From the NCBI GenBank assembly GCA_963709555.1, contig CAVPWR010000008.1, positions 868,001 through 932,000 of the forward strand: a stretch of 64,000 nucleotides of DNA, read 5' to 3'. Under the pieces are notes generated by a model, which searched no databases, had not been told where the DNA came from, and worked only from the letters and a program-made list of their open reading frames with translations. How positions within the stretch are numbered: the stretch's first letter is position 1; each line of letters opens with the position of its first letter. This stretch comes from Sulfurisoma sp963709555. Lineage in GTDB: Bacteria > Pseudomonadota > Gammaproteobacteria > Burkholderiales > Rhodocyclaceae. This document shows, piece after piece, positions 53,423-62,677 of this stretch. A program made the position numbers and the translations under genes.

Positions 53423-54460
53423 CTAGCCCAGGCCCGGCCCCGGCCATATTCCGGCCAGGCGCGCAATGACCTGGTGGCCGGCGCGGCAGGTGATGTCGTC
53501 GCGCAGGTCCGCCCAGGCCAAGGCCGGCTTTTGCGGCAGCAGCCGGGCGATGCGCGCCTCCCGCGCGGGGTCAGCCACCGGCTGCCAGCGCTCCAGCACC
53601 TCCCCGACCTTGTCCGGCGCGTTGCAAACCAGGAGCATGTCGACGCCGGCGCTCGCAGCTGCCTCGACGCGCTCGACGATGCCGCCGGCCACGCTGGCGC
53701 CCTCCATCGACAGATCGTCGCTGAAGATCACGCCGTCGAAGCCGAACTCCTTGCGCAGCTTGGCGATCCACACCGGCGAAAAGCCCGCCGGCCGGGCATC
53801 GATCTTGGGATAGATCACGTGCGCCGGCATCACCGCATCGAGCTTGAGCTGGCGATAGGGCTCGAGGTCGGGCGCCATCTCCTCGAGCGTGCGCTCATCG
53901 ACGGGAATCGCCACATGCGAATCGGCCGTCACCCAGCCATGGCCGGGAAAATGCTTGCCGCAACAGGCCATGCCGGCATCGCGCATGCCGGCGATCAGGC
54001 CGCCGGCGAGCGCGATCACCGCCGCCGGGTCGCGGTGGAAGGCGCGGTTGCCTATCACGCCGCTCGTGCCCCAGTCGAGATCGAGCACCGGGGTGAAAGA
54101 CAGATCGACGCCGCGCGCGCGCAGTTCGGCGGCGAGCAGGTAGCCGAGCGCACGGGCAGACTCGACCGCCGCCCGCGGCGTCGTGTCCCACCACTCGCCC
54201 AGCGCCCGCATCGCCGGCAGCGCGGCGAAGCTTTCGCGAAAACGCTGCACGCGGCCGCCCTCGTGATCGACGGCGATCAGCAGCCGGGGAGAACGCAGGG
54301 CATGGATTTCCTCGCACAGCGCCTGCAACTGCTCGGGCGAATCGTAATTGCGGGTGAACAGGATCACGCCGCCGACGCGCGGGTCGCGCATGCGGCTGCG
54401 GTCAAGGTCGGTCAGCGCCTTGCCGGCGATGTCGAGCACCAGCGGTCCGAGGGCATTCAT
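53423..54460 (-). CDS. nagZ: Beta-N-acetylhexosaminidase NagZ
   Basis: This 345-residue GH3 cytosolic enzyme removes GlcNAc from anhydro-muropeptides in peptidoglycan recycling. The GH3 NagZ signature KHFPGHG is at 159-165 with the catalytic His loop, and the nucleophile Asp lies in VIFSDDLSMEGA. The ATG overlaps the acpS stop by four bases. It ends the leftward rseB-to-nagZ string. Confidence 0.96.
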   Translation of the reverse strand: MNALGPLVLDIAGKALTDLDRSRMRDPRVGGVILFTRNYDSPEQLQALCEEIHALRSPRLLIAVDHEGGRVQRFRESFAALPAMRALGEWWDTTPRAAVESARALGYLLAAELRARGVDLSFTPVLDLDWGTSGVIGNRAFHRDPAAVIALAGGLIAGMRDAGMACCGKHFPGHGWVTADSHVAIPVDERTLEEMAPDLEPYRQLKLDAVMPAHVIYPKIDARPAGFSPVWIAKLRKEFGFDGVIFSDDLSMEGASVAGGIVERVEAAASAGVDMLLVCNAPDKVGEVLERWQPVADPAREARIARLLPQKPALAWADLRDDITCRAGHQVIARLAGIWPGPGLG

Positions 54461-54834
54461 TTCTGCTCCAGTATCACGAAGGCGACGGCCGCTTCAGCCT
54501 CGTCGCTGATCGAGAGGTGTGCGGTCAGGCCGCGTTCGAGCACCCAGGCGTCGAGCGGCGGCAGGAAAGAGAACATCGGTTTGCCAGCGGCATCATGGCC
54601 GATTTCGATGCTGGGCAACAGCACCGGCGCGCGGATGCCCGTGCCGCAGGCCTTGCCCAGGGCCTCCTTGGCGGCGAAACGCTTGGCGAGAAAACGCGCC
54701 GGGTCCGGCGCCGCGCGACAGGCTGCGCGTTCCCCCGGCGCCAGCAGCTTTTCCAGCGCGCGCTCGCCATGACTCGCCCACAGGCTGGCCATGCGCGCCA
54801 CGGTGACGATGTCGGTACCGATGCCGAAGATCAT
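54457..54834 (-). CDS. acpS: Holo-[acyl-carrier-protein] synthase
   Basis: This 125-residue enzyme attaches 4'-phosphopantetheine to ACP. Mg2+ and CoA motifs IFGIGTDIVTVARM and FLAKRFAAKEALGKACGTGI are present. It follows pdxJ by 25 bases and overlaps nagZ. Confidence 0.96.
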   Translation of the reverse strand: MIFGIGTDIVTVARMASLWASHGERALEKLLAPGERAACRAAPDPARFLAKRFAAKEALGKACGTGIRAPVLLPSIEIGHDAAGKPMFSFLPPLDAWVLERGLTAHLSISDEAEAAVAFVILEQK

Positions 54835-54859
54835 GTGAACCTGCCAGCGACGGAAAACA

Positions 54860-55588
54860 TCACCCGCGCTGCCGCGCCTCCAGCATCAGCCGCTTCATTT
54901 CTCGTATGGCGTTTTCCCAGCCCATGAAGATCGCATCGGCGACCAGGGCGTGGCCAATGTTGAGTTCGGCGATCTCAGGCATTGCGGCGATCGGCGCGAC
55001 ATTGCCGAAATTGAGGCCGTGGCCGGCATTGACCTTGAGGCCGATGCGCGTGCCCAGTTCAACCGCCCGCCGGATACGCTCAAGTTCTTCCGTCGCAGCC
55101 AGATCGTGCAGGTCGGCATAGCGACCGGTATGGATCTCGATGACCGGGGCGCCGGCTTCCTTGGCGGCCTCGATCTGCGCCGGATCGGGATCGATGAACA
55201 GCGAGACGCGGATACCCGCCTGAGCCAACCGCTGCGTCGCCTCGCGCACGCGGTCGAAGCCACCCGCGACGTCGAGCCCGCCTTCCGTGGTCAGTTCTTC
55301 GCGCTTCTCCGGCACCAGGCAGGCGTCGTGGGGACGGATGCGGCAGGCGATGTCGAGCATCTCGCCGGTGACAGCGCATTCGAGGTTCATCCGCGTCGTC
55401 AGCCTCTGGCGCAGGACCTCGACGTCGCGGTCCTGGATGTGCCGTCTATCCTCGCGCAGGTGCAGCGTAATGGCGTCGGCGCCGGCCTGCTCGGCCAGCA
55501 GGGCTGCCTTGACCGGGTCGGGATAGGTGGTGCCGCGCGCCTGGCGCAGGGTGGCCACGTGGTCGATGTTGACGCCAAGTTCAATCAC
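54860..55588 (-). CDS. pdxJ: Pyridoxine 5'-phosphate synthase
   Basis: This 242-residue TIM-barrel enzyme condenses 3-amino-2-oxopropyl phosphate with deoxyxylulose phosphate to make PNP. ELGVNIDHVATLRQARGT opens the protein and HLREDRRHIQDRDV, NLECAVTGEM and EIHTGRYAD follow. The start is GTG 55588, overlapping the recO stop by four bases. Confidence 0.97.
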   Translation of the reverse strand: MIELGVNIDHVATLRQARGTTYPDPVKAALLAEQAGADAITLHLREDRRHIQDRDVEVLRQRLTTRMNLECAVTGEMLDIACRIRPHDACLVPEKREELTTEGGLDVAGGFDRVREATQRLAQAGIRVSLFIDPDPAQIEAAKEAGAPVIEIHTGRYADLHDLAATEELERIRRAVELGTRIGLKVNAGHGLNFGNVAPIAAMPEIAELNIGHALVADAIFMGWENAIREMKRLMLEARQRG

Positions 55589-56301
55589 AGTTCCTGTAGC
55601 TCCATGAACACGCGCCGCGATTGCAGCGCCTGGCCACCGAGATAGTGGCCGAACAATTGTCGCATCAGTTGCTTGCTTTCGGCGGCCGTGCGCGGATCGC
55701 TGTAGTCGTCGGCGGCGATGTCCAGCAGCGTCTTGCCGCGATAGGCGAACCCTTGGCCGCCTTCATCGGCCGCCACCGCTCCGCGCTCGATCTGATAGAC
55801 GTAGTTTGCATCAGGCAGCAGCGGCTGGCCGCTGACGGCATCGCGTTCTAGGCTCAGGCCGTAACCGAGTTCGCGCAGCAGCGCTTTCTCGAAGCGGCGC
55901 AGTTCAGTCGCCTCGGCATTGGCTGACAGGGCAGCCAGCGTCGCGGCATAGGCATCGAACAGCGCCGGATGGGCGTCTTCGCGCGGCAGCAGCTTGAGCA
56001 GTAGTTCGTTGAGGTAGTAGCCGAGCAGCAGGCTGCGCCCCGTCAACAGCGGCAAGCCACCCAGCCACTCGGCTTTGGCCAGGGTCTTGACCTCGCCGCC
56101 ACCGTGCCAGCCGAGCTCCAGCGGCTGGAAGGCCAGCAGCACGCCGCGCATGGCGGAACGCGGCCGCCGCGCTCCGCGCGCCAGCAGGGCCAGCCGCCCG
56201 TGGTCGCGGGCGAAAACATCGATGACGAGACTGGTTTCGCTGTAGGGATGGGCGTGGAGCAGGAAGGCCCGCGCCCCGTCGATCCGCTGCCTGACCGTCA
56301 T
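55585..56301 (-). CDS. recO: DNA repair protein RecO
   Basis: This 238-residue recombination mediator has an N-terminal OB fold (FLLHAHPYSETSLVIDVFARDHGRL) and helical C-terminal part (YYLNELLLKLLPREDAHPALF; RRFEKALLRELGYGLSLE). The zinc-finger cysteines seen in some RecO proteins are missing, as is common in proteobacteria. ATG 56301 overlaps the era stop by four bases. Confidence 0.93.
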   Translation of the reverse strand: MTVRQRIDGARAFLLHAHPYSETSLVIDVFARDHGRLALLARGARRPRSAMRGVLLAFQPLELGWHGGGEVKTLAKAEWLGGLPLLTGRSLLLGYYLNELLLKLLPREDAHPALFDAYAATLAALSANAEATELRRFEKALLRELGYGLSLERDAVSGQPLLPDANYVYQIERGAVAADEGGQGFAYRGKTLLDIAADDYSDPRTAAESKQLMRQLFGHYLGGQALQSRRVFMELQEL

Positions 56302-57203
56302 TCGTAGCCGAGTGACTTCAGGGCCCGCTCGTCGTCGGCCCAGCCGCCCTTGACCTTGACCCAGGTCTCGAGCCAGACTTTGCCGCCGAACAGCCGTTCC
56401 ATGTCGGTCCGGGCATCGCTCGAAATGCGCTTTAGCCGCTCGCCACCCTTGCCGATGACGATGGCCTTGTAGCCCTCGCGGTCGACGACGATGGCGGCAT
56501 AGATGCGGCGCAGCGCACCCTCCTCCTCGAACTTCTCGATTTCCACGGTGAGGCCGTAGGGTAGTTCTTCGCCAAGGTTGCGGAAGAGTTTCTCCCGTAA
56601 CAGCTCCGCGGCAAGGAAGCGCTCGGATCGGTCGGTGATGTCGTCGGCGTCGAAGAACGGCGGCGACTCGGGCAGGTACTTGGCGGCGGTCGTCAGCAGC
56701 TGCGCCGTGCCCTGCCCCTTCTCGGCGCTAAGCGGGATGATCTCGGCGAAGGCGAACTCGCGGCTGACGCTGTCGATGAAGGGCAGCAGCCGCGACTTGT
56801 CGGTGAGGCGGTCGATCTTGTTGATGACCAGCAGCACCTGGCGGTCCGGCGGCAGCAGGCGGACGATCTCCTTCTCGCCGGGGCCCCAGCGGCCGGCCTC
56901 GATCACGAACAGCACGACATCGACATCGGCCAGCGCCTGGGTCACGCTGCGGTTCATGATGCGATTGAGTGCGTTGCGATGCGTCGTCTGGAAGCCGGGC
57001 GTGTCGACGAAGATGTACTGGCAGTCGTCGGTGGTGAGGATGCCGTGAATGCGATGACGCGTGGTCTGCGCCTTCTTCGACGTGATGCTGACCTTGGCGC
57101 CGACGAGGCGGTTGGTCAGGGTCGACTTGCCGACGTTGGGCCGGCCGATCACGGCCAGGGTGCCGCAACGGAAGCCGGGCGTACTCGCGGAATCGTTCGT
57201 CAT
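56298..57203 (-). CDS. era: GTPase Era
   Basis: This 301-residue GTPase matures 16S rRNA and 30S subunits. G1 AVIGRPNVGKSTLTNRL, G2 around TTRHRIHGI, G3 VDTPGF, G4 NKID and the C-terminal KH domain (YKAIVIGKGGERLKRIS) are all present. ATG 57203 begins four bases after the rnc stop. Confidence 0.97.
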   Translation of the reverse strand: MTNDSASTPGFRCGTLAVIGRPNVGKSTLTNRLVGAKVSITSKKAQTTRHRIHGILTTDDCQYIFVDTPGFQTTHRNALNRIMNRSVTQALADVDVVLFVIEAGRWGPGEKEIVRLLPPDRQVLLVINKIDRLTDKSRLLPFIDSVSREFAFAEIIPLSAEKGQGTAQLLTTAAKYLPESPPFFDADDITDRSERFLAAELLREKLFRNLGEELPYGLTVEIEKFEEEGALRRIYAAIVVDREGYKAIVIGKGGERLKRISSDARTDMERLFGGKVWLETWVKVKGGWADDERALKSLGYE

Positions 57204-57207
57204 ACGG

Positions 57208-57897
57208 CTACTTTCCGGACAGGAGACGCAGCGCCTCGCGCGCGGCGGACTGCTCCGCGGCACGCCGGCTGCTGCCGCCGCCCTGCGCACGAATGGAGAG
57301 CGACGGAATCGCGCATTCGATCTCGAATTCCTGGGCATGGGCCTCGCCGCGGGTTGCCAGCAAGGCATATTGCGGCAGCGGCTGCCGCTGCGCCTGCAGC
57401 AGTTCCTGCAGTGCCGTCTTGGGATCCTTGCCGGAGTCGCGCGGATCGAGGTGCTCGATCAGTGGTTGCAGCAGGCGCTCGATCACGTTGCGGGCAACTT
57501 CAAAACCGGCATCGAGATAGATGCTGCCGATGATGGCTTCGAGAGCGTCGGCCAGAATGGATGGCCTTTGGTACCCGCCGCTTTTCAGTTCCCCCTCGCC
57601 CAGTCGCAGGTAGTCACCCAGCGCGAGCCCCTGCGCGACTTGCGCCAGTGCTTCCTGGCGCACCAGATTGGCGCGCTGTCGCGACAGGTCGCCTTCCCGC
57701 AGGTTGGTGAAACGCTGGTAGAGCAGCGATGCCACGACGCAATTGAGCACCGCGTCGCCAAGAAACTCGAGGCGCTCGTTGTGAGGCGAACTGTGGCTGC
57801 GGTGGGTCAGGGCCTGCCGCAACAGATCGGCATTCCCGAAACTGTGGCCCAGGGCGGTTTCGAGACGACCCGTCTGGTTCACACCCGACGGGTTCAC
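57208..57897 (-). CDS. rnc: Ribonuclease III
   Basis: This 229-residue dsRNA endonuclease has the signature HNERLEFLGDAVLN and acidic catalytic Asp/Glu (ADALEAIIGSIYLD), followed by a dsRNA-binding domain (about 155-226, DPKTALQELLQAQRQPLPQY). The start is GTG 57897, overlapping the DUF4845 stop by four bases. Confidence 0.97.
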   Translation of the reverse strand: MNPSGVNQTGRLETALGHSFGNADLLRQALTHRSHSSPHNERLEFLGDAVLNCVVASLLYQRFTNLREGDLSRQRANLVRQEALAQVAQGLALGDYLRLGEGELKSGGYQRPSILADALEAIIGSIYLDAGFEVARNVIERLLQPLIEHLDPRDSGKDPKTALQELLQAQRQPLPQYALLATRGEAHAQEFEIECAIPSLSIRAQGGGSSRRAAEQSAAREALRLLSGK

Positions 57898-58250
57898 TTG
57901 AGCGAACTGCCCTCGTACTCGATCAGCAGGCTGACGTTGGCGAACAGGGGAAGCTTGTCCTGATAGGCGAAGGCTATGACCAGATCGCCGCCTTCCTTGG
58001 TCACCTCGATGTCCGCCGGCCCGACCATCTTGAAATTGTCGATTTCCTGGTACTTTTCGAAGGCCTTGCGCACTTCGCCGACGCCGGCGCCCTTCAAGGC
58101 GCTGTTCTGGGCAACCGACTTGGCAGCCTTGAGGATCTTGTTGTACTCGATCACCGACGGCGTTACCTTCATGCCCAGCAGGGCGATCGGGATCAGGAGG
58201 GCAATACCCATCATCAGTCCGGAAAGGCTGACTCCACGTTGTCTTTTCAT
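57894..58250 (-). CDS. DUF4845 small membrane protein
   Basis: This 118-residue protein has one N-terminal transmembrane helix (about 8-30, LSGLMMGIALLIPIALLG) and a C-terminal region with VTPSVIEYNKILKAAKSVA and FKMVGPADIEVTKEGGDLVI. DUF4845 proteins regularly lie between lepB and rnc in beta- and gammaproteobacteria; function unknown, possibly pilin-like by its single N-terminal helix. ATG 58250, eight bases after lepB. Confidence 0.85.
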   Translation of the reverse strand: MKRQRGVSLSGLMMGIALLIPIALLGMKVTPSVIEYNKILKAAKSVAQNSALKGAGVGEVRKAFEKYQEIDNFKMVGPADIEVTKEGGDLVIAFAYQDKLPLFANVSLLIEYEGSSLK

Positions 58251-58258
58251 GCTGTCCC

Positions 58259-59047
58259 CTAATTGAATGAGCCGATCCGCTTGAGATCGCCGAAGTTGAA
58301 CCAGATGAAGAAGGCCTTGCCGACCAGGTTTTCGTCCGGAACGAAGCCCCAGACCCGGCTGTCCTGCGAGTTGTCGCGGTTGTCGCCCATGGCGAAGTAG
58401 TGCCCGGGCGGCACCTCGCAAATCACACCCTCGCTATTGTAGATACATTTGTCGCGGAAGGGGAACGTCATGGCATGCGAAATGAATGCCGGCGCCTCGT
58501 CCTCGATCAGGGTATCGTGGGCCACCTTGCCCAGCTGCTCGACATAGCGCGGCGTGTAGAACAGGCGTTCCTTGTCGAGGTAGTCCTCGCCCCGCTTCAT
58601 CGCCACCGGCTGGCCGTTGATGGTCAGCCGCTTGTTCTGCCAGGCCACCTTGTCCCCCGGCAGCCCGACGATGCGCTTGATGTAGTCGAGCGAAGGATCG
58701 ACCGGGTAGCGGAACACAACCACGTCGCCGCGCTGCGGCGATTTCATCTCGACGATCTTCTTGTTGATCACCGGCAGGCGGATGCCGTAGGTGTACTTGT
58801 TGACCAGGATGAAGTCGCCGACCAGCAGCGTCGGGATCATCGAGCCCGAGGGGATCTTGAACGGCTCGACCAGGAAGGAGCGCAGGAAGAAGACGATCAG
58901 GATCACCGGGAAGAAGCTGGCGCCGTATTCGACCCAGACCGGTTCCTTCGCATCCGGCGCGCGCTGCTTGCGGAAAAAGAAGTGGTCTATCAGCCACAGC
59001 ACCCCGGTGGCGACGGTCAGCAGGAACAGGATCAGGGCAAAGTTCAC
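58259..59047 (-). CDS. lepB: Signal peptidase I
   Basis: This 262-residue inner-membrane peptidase cleaves Sec signal peptides. It has two N-terminal helices (about 1-20 and 45-68), the catalytic Ser in IPSGSMIPTLLVGDF, catalytic Lys in DYIKRIVGLPGDKV and the conserved FAMGDNRDNSQDSRVWGFVP box. It follows lepA across a family B repeat element. Confidence 0.97.
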   Translation of the reverse strand: MNFALILFLLTVATGVLWLIDHFFFRKQRAPDAKEPVWVEYGASFFPVILIVFFLRSFLVEPFKIPSGSMIPTLLVGDFILVNKYTYGIRLPVINKKIVEMKSPQRGDVVVFRYPVDPSLDYIKRIVGLPGDKVAWQNKRLTINGQPVAMKRGEDYLDKERLFYTPRYVEQLGKVAHDTLIEDEAPAFISHAMTFPFRDKCIYNSEGVICEVPPGHYFAMGDNRDNSQDSRVWGFVPDENLVGKAFFIWFNFGDLKRIGSFN

Positions 59048-59069
59048 GGGGAGTCCTTATTTCGCCGCC

Positions 59070-59138
59070 GGGCCGCCCCAAGGCGAAATGCGCCCCCCGT
59101 GGGGGGCAGCGAGCCGGGTTTGCGAGCGTGGGGGGCCA
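59070..59138 (-). repeat. Family B intergenic hairpin element between lepA and lepB
   Basis: The minus strand reads TGGCCCCCCACGCTCGC, CGGCTCGCT, the hairpin GCCCCCC-AC-GGGGGGC (59092-59107) and GGGGCGGCCC. These blocks match 17960-18021 in order and orientation relative to transcription. Confidence 0.8.
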
Positions 59139-60932
59139 TTACTTGTCGCCGACGCGCAGCACGGCGAGGAAGGCGTCCTGGGGAATCTCGACGCGGCCGA
59201 CCTGCTTCATGCGCTTCTTGCCGGCCTTCTGCTTCTCCAAGAGCTTCTTCTTGCGGCTGATGTCGCCGCCGTAGCACTTGGCCAGCACGTCCTTGCGCAT
59301 GGCCTTGACGTTCTCGCGGGCGACGATGGTCGAGCCGATGGCGGCCTGGATGGCGACGTCGTACATCTGGCGCGGGATCAGCTCGCGCATCTTGGCGGCG
59401 AGCTCGCGGCCGCGATACGGCGCGTTGGCGCGATGCACGATCACCGCCAGGGCATCCACCTTCTCGCTGTTGATCAGCACGTCCAGCCTGACGACGTCGG
59501 CGGCGCGGTATTCCTTGAACTCGTAATCGAGCGAGGCGTAGCCGCGCGACACCGACTTGAGCTTGTCGAAGAAGTCCATCACCACTTCCGCCATCGGCAT
59601 CTCGTAGGTGAGCTGAACCTGGCGGCCGTGGTAGGCCATATTCACCTGCGAGCCGCGCTTGCTTTCGCACAGCGTGATGACTGCGCCGAGATAGTCCTGG
59701 GGCACGAATATCTTGGTGGTGATGATCGGCTCGCGAATCTCCTCCACCTTCTGCGTTTCGGGCAGCTTGGACGGATTCTCCACCTGGATCAGCGTGCCGT
59801 CACGCATCAGCACCTCATAGACCACCGTGGGTGCCGTGGTGATCAGATCCTGGTCGAATTCGCGCTCCAGCCGCTCCTGCACGATCTCCATGTGCAGCAG
59901 GCCGAGAAAGCCACAGCGAAAGCCGAAGCCGAGCGCCTGCGAGACTTCCGGCTCGTAATGCAGCGAAGCATCGTTCAGATGCAGCTTTTCCAGCGAATCG
60001 CGCAGGCCATCGTACTGGTTGGCCTCGATCGGATAGAGACCGGCGAAGACCTGCGGCTTGATTTCCTTGAAGCCGGGCAGGGCCTGGGTGGCACGCCTGT
60101 CGACCGTGGTCACCGTGTCGCCCACCTTGGCGGCGTGGAGTTCCTTGATGCCGGAGATGATGAAGCCGACTTCGCCGGCCCGCAATTCGCTGCGCGTCAG
60201 CGACTTGGGTGTAAACACGCCGACCTGTTCGCACAGGTGCTGCGAACCTTCCGCCATCAGCAGTATTTTGTCCTTGGCGCGCACAGTGCCGTCCATCACG
60301 CGCACCAGCATGACCACGCCGACATAGTTGTCGAACCAGGAGTCGATGATCAGTGCCTTCAAGGGTGCGGCGGGGTCCCCCTTTGGCGGCGGGATGCGGC
60401 TGATGACGGCTTCGAGCACATCATCCACCCCCAGACCGGTCTTCGCCGAGCACAGGATCGCCTCTGTCGCATCGATGCCGATCACGTCCTCGATTTCCTG
60501 GCGTGCGTTGTCGGGGTCGGCCGCCGGCAAATCGATCTTGTTCAGCACGGGCACCACATCGACGCCCAACTCGATCGCCGTGTAGCAATTCGCCACGGTC
60601 TGGGCCTCGACGCCCTGCGAGGCATCGACCACCAGCAGCGCCCCTTCGCAGGCCGAGAGGCTGCGCGAGACTTCGTAGGAAAAGTTGACGTGGCCCGGGG
60701 TGTCGATCAGGTTGAGGTTGTAGACCTTGCCGTCCTTCGCCTTGTACTGCAGGGCGGCGGTCTGCGCCTTGATGGTGATGCCGCGCTCGCGCTCGATATC
60801 CATCGAATCGAGCACCTGGGCTTCCATTTCGCGGTCGGACAACCCGCCGCAGCGCTGGATGATGCGGTCGGCCAGCGTTGACTTGCCGTGGTCGATGTGG
60901 GCGATGATCGAGAAGTTGCGGATATGATCCAT
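59139..60932 (-). CDS. lepA: Elongation factor 4 (LepA)
   Basis: This 597-residue translational GTPase back-translocates or assists stalled ribosomes. P-loop AHIDHGKSTLADR, G3 DTPGHVNF, G4 NKID and the LepA-specific C-terminal domain (AKCYGGDISRKKKLLEKQKA) are present. ATG 60932 (MDHIRNFSII) is the family start; there is no strong ribosome-binding site before it. The minus-strand order mucD-grx-lepA-lepB is typical. Confidence 0.97.
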   Translation of the reverse strand: MDHIRNFSIIAHIDHGKSTLADRIIQRCGGLSDREMEAQVLDSMDIERERGITIKAQTAALQYKAKDGKVYNLNLIDTPGHVNFSYEVSRSLSACEGALLVVDASQGVEAQTVANCYTAIELGVDVVPVLNKIDLPAADPDNARQEIEDVIGIDATEAILCSAKTGLGVDDVLEAVISRIPPPKGDPAAPLKALIIDSWFDNYVGVVMLVRVMDGTVRAKDKILLMAEGSQHLCEQVGVFTPKSLTRSELRAGEVGFIISGIKELHAAKVGDTVTTVDRRATQALPGFKEIKPQVFAGLYPIEANQYDGLRDSLEKLHLNDASLHYEPEVSQALGFGFRCGFLGLLHMEIVQERLEREFDQDLITTAPTVVYEVLMRDGTLIQVENPSKLPETQKVEEIREPIITTKIFVPQDYLGAVITLCESKRGSQVNMAYHGRQVQLTYEMPMAEVVMDFFDKLKSVSRGYASLDYEFKEYRAADVVRLDVLINSEKVDALAVIVHRANAPYRGRELAAKMRELIPRQMYDVAIQAAIGSTIVARENVKAMRKDVLAKCYGGDISRKKKLLEKQKAGKKRMKQVGRVEIPQDAFLAVLRVGDK

Positions 60933-61001
60933 CTGGACAAACAAAAAAGGTGCCGTTTCAGCACCTTGGGGCAGCTTGCGAGGCCCGGATTCTAGCGGAT
61001 T

Positions 61002-61262
61002 TCAGGGCTGGCCGCGCAAATACTCGCGCACTTTCGCGACGTCGATAAAGTAGTGGCAGAGCTCGCGGCCATCGGCTTCGAGCACCGGCACCAGTTCGTT
61101 GTATTTTTCTTCCAGCGCAGGATCAGAATCGACATCGATGACCTCGATGGCGAAATCGAACTCGCCGCGCAGGCTTTCCAGCACGGCGAGCATGTCCTGG
61201 CAAAGATGGCAGTACTGGCGGCTGTAGAGCGTCAGTACTGCCTTGCCGTCACTTATCGCCAA
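61002..61262 (-). CDS. Glutaredoxin-family protein
   Basis: This 86-residue thioredoxin-fold protein has an active CxxC in SRQYCHLCQDMLAVLE and the ELVPVLEADGREL cis-Pro-type region. There is no ATG: a TTG at 61262 is the best start and lies 14 bases inside the end of mucD, just after AAAGGGG. It is a conserved member of the mucD-lepA interval; its exact redox partner is unknown. Confidence 0.85.
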   Translation of the reverse strand: MAISDGKAVLTLYSRQYCHLCQDMLAVLESLRGEFDFAIEVIDVDSDPALEEKYNELVPVLEADGRELCHYFIDVAKVREYLRGQP

Positions 61263-62673
61263 CCCCTTTGATGGTGATGAAGGTCTGCGCATCGCCGCGC
61301 CGCACCAGCAGGGTGATGGTCGAGGTCTTGTCGAGCCTGGCCAGCAGGCCGTTGAACTGCTCGATCGTCCTGACCTCGGTGTGGCTGCCCTTGCTGACCA
61401 GCGCGAGAATGACGTCGCCCGGGCGCAGGTCGGTGCGCATGGCGCCGTTGCGGACATCCTCGACGACGAGGCCGTGCGCGATGCCCAGCTGCTTCTTCTG
61501 TTCGGCCGACGGCTCGGACAACACCAGGCCGAGCTTGTTGGAGACCGCCGGCTCGATTGCCTTGCCGCCCCTGCCCTTGGCCGCCTTGCCGGCAACCTTT
61601 TCCTCGGCCATCTCGCCGACGGTGACGACGAGATCCCGGGCCGCGCCCTTGCGCCAGACCTGGACCGTCCCCTTGATTCCCGGCTTGGTCGAACCGACCA
61701 TGCGCGGCAGGTCGCCGGAGGACACCACGGTCTTGCCCTCGAACTTGAGGATGATGTCGCCGGCCTCGATACCGGCTTTTTCGGCGGGCGAGCCCTTCTC
61801 CACCGCCGTGACCAGCGCGCCGTTGGGCTTGGCCAGGCCGAAGGATTCGGCCAGTTCCTTGGTGACCTCCTGGATGGTCACGCCGAGGCGGCCGCGGCTG
61901 ACCTTGCCGCCGGACTTGAGCTGGGCCTGCACGTCCATCGCCACATCGATGGGGATGGCGAAGGCGATGCCCTGGTAGCCGCCCGAGCGGCTGAAGATCT
62001 GCGAGTTGATGCCGATCACCTCGCCCTTCATGTTGAACAGGGGGCCACCCGAGTTGCCCGGGTTGATGGCGACATCGGTCTGGATGAAGGGAACGTAGTT
62101 TTCCTGCGGCAGCGAGCGGCCCTTGGCGCTGACGATGCCGGCGGTGACGGTGTTCTCGAAGCCGAAGGGCGAACCGATGGCCGCCACCCACTCGCCGACG
62201 CGCAGTCGCGTGGTGTCGCCGAGGCGGGCGACCGGCAGGCTACTCGCCTCGATCTTGATGAGCGCCACGTCGGTGCGCTTGTCGCTGCCGATCACCTTGG
62301 CCTTGAATTCGCGCTTGTCGGTGAGCTTGACCACGACCTCGTCGGCGGAATCGACGACGTGGGCATTGGTGAGGATGTAGCCGTCGGCGCTGATGATGAA
62401 GCCCGAGCCCAGCGACTTGTTCTCGAAATCACGCGGGACCTGCGGATGCCGCGGAATGAAACGCTTGAACATCTCGAAGGCGGGATCGTCCTCGTCGAAC
62501 GGGAACTGCGGCAGGCCCATCCGGTTGCCGCGAACGATCTGCGTGGTACTGATGTTGACGACCACCGGCCCCTGCTTCTCGGCGAGGTCGGCGAAATCGG
62601 GGAGCGTACTGCCCTGGGCGAAGGTCAGGCCGGCGAGGCAGAACAGCCAGAGGGATAGCAACAGGCGTTTCAT
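61249..62673 (-). CDS. mucD: Periplasmic serine endoprotease DegQ/MucD family (Do-like)
   Basis: This 474-residue HtrA protease acts in envelope protein quality control under sigma-E. It has a signal peptide (about 1-20, LLLSLWLFCLAGLTFAQ), catalytic triad His in LTNAHVVDSADEV, Asp in DKRTDVALIKIE and Ser in PGNSGGPLFN, then two PDZ domains (about 265-360 and 375-470). ATG 62673 starts MKRLLLSL, four bases after rseC. Confidence 0.95.
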   Translation of the reverse strand: MKRLLLSLWLFCLAGLTFAQGSTLPDFADLAEKQGPVVVNISTTQIVRGNRMGLPQFPFDEDDPAFEMFKRFIPRHPQVPRDFENKSLGSGFIISADGYILTNAHVVDSADEVVVKLTDKREFKAKVIGSDKRTDVALIKIEASSLPVARLGDTTRLRVGEWVAAIGSPFGFENTVTAGIVSAKGRSLPQENYVPFIQTDVAINPGNSGGPLFNMKGEVIGINSQIFSRSGGYQGIAFAIPIDVAMDVQAQLKSGGKVSRGRLGVTIQEVTKELAESFGLAKPNGALVTAVEKGSPAEKAGIEAGDIILKFEGKTVVSSGDLPRMVGSTKPGIKGTVQVWRKGAARDLVVTVGEMAEEKVAGKAAKGRGGKAIEPAVSNKLGLVLSEPSAEQKKQLGIAHGLVVEDVRNGAMRTDLRPGDVILALVSKGSHTEVRTIEQFNGLLARLDKTSTITLLVRRGDAQTFITIKGVGDK

Positions 62674-62677
62674 TTTG

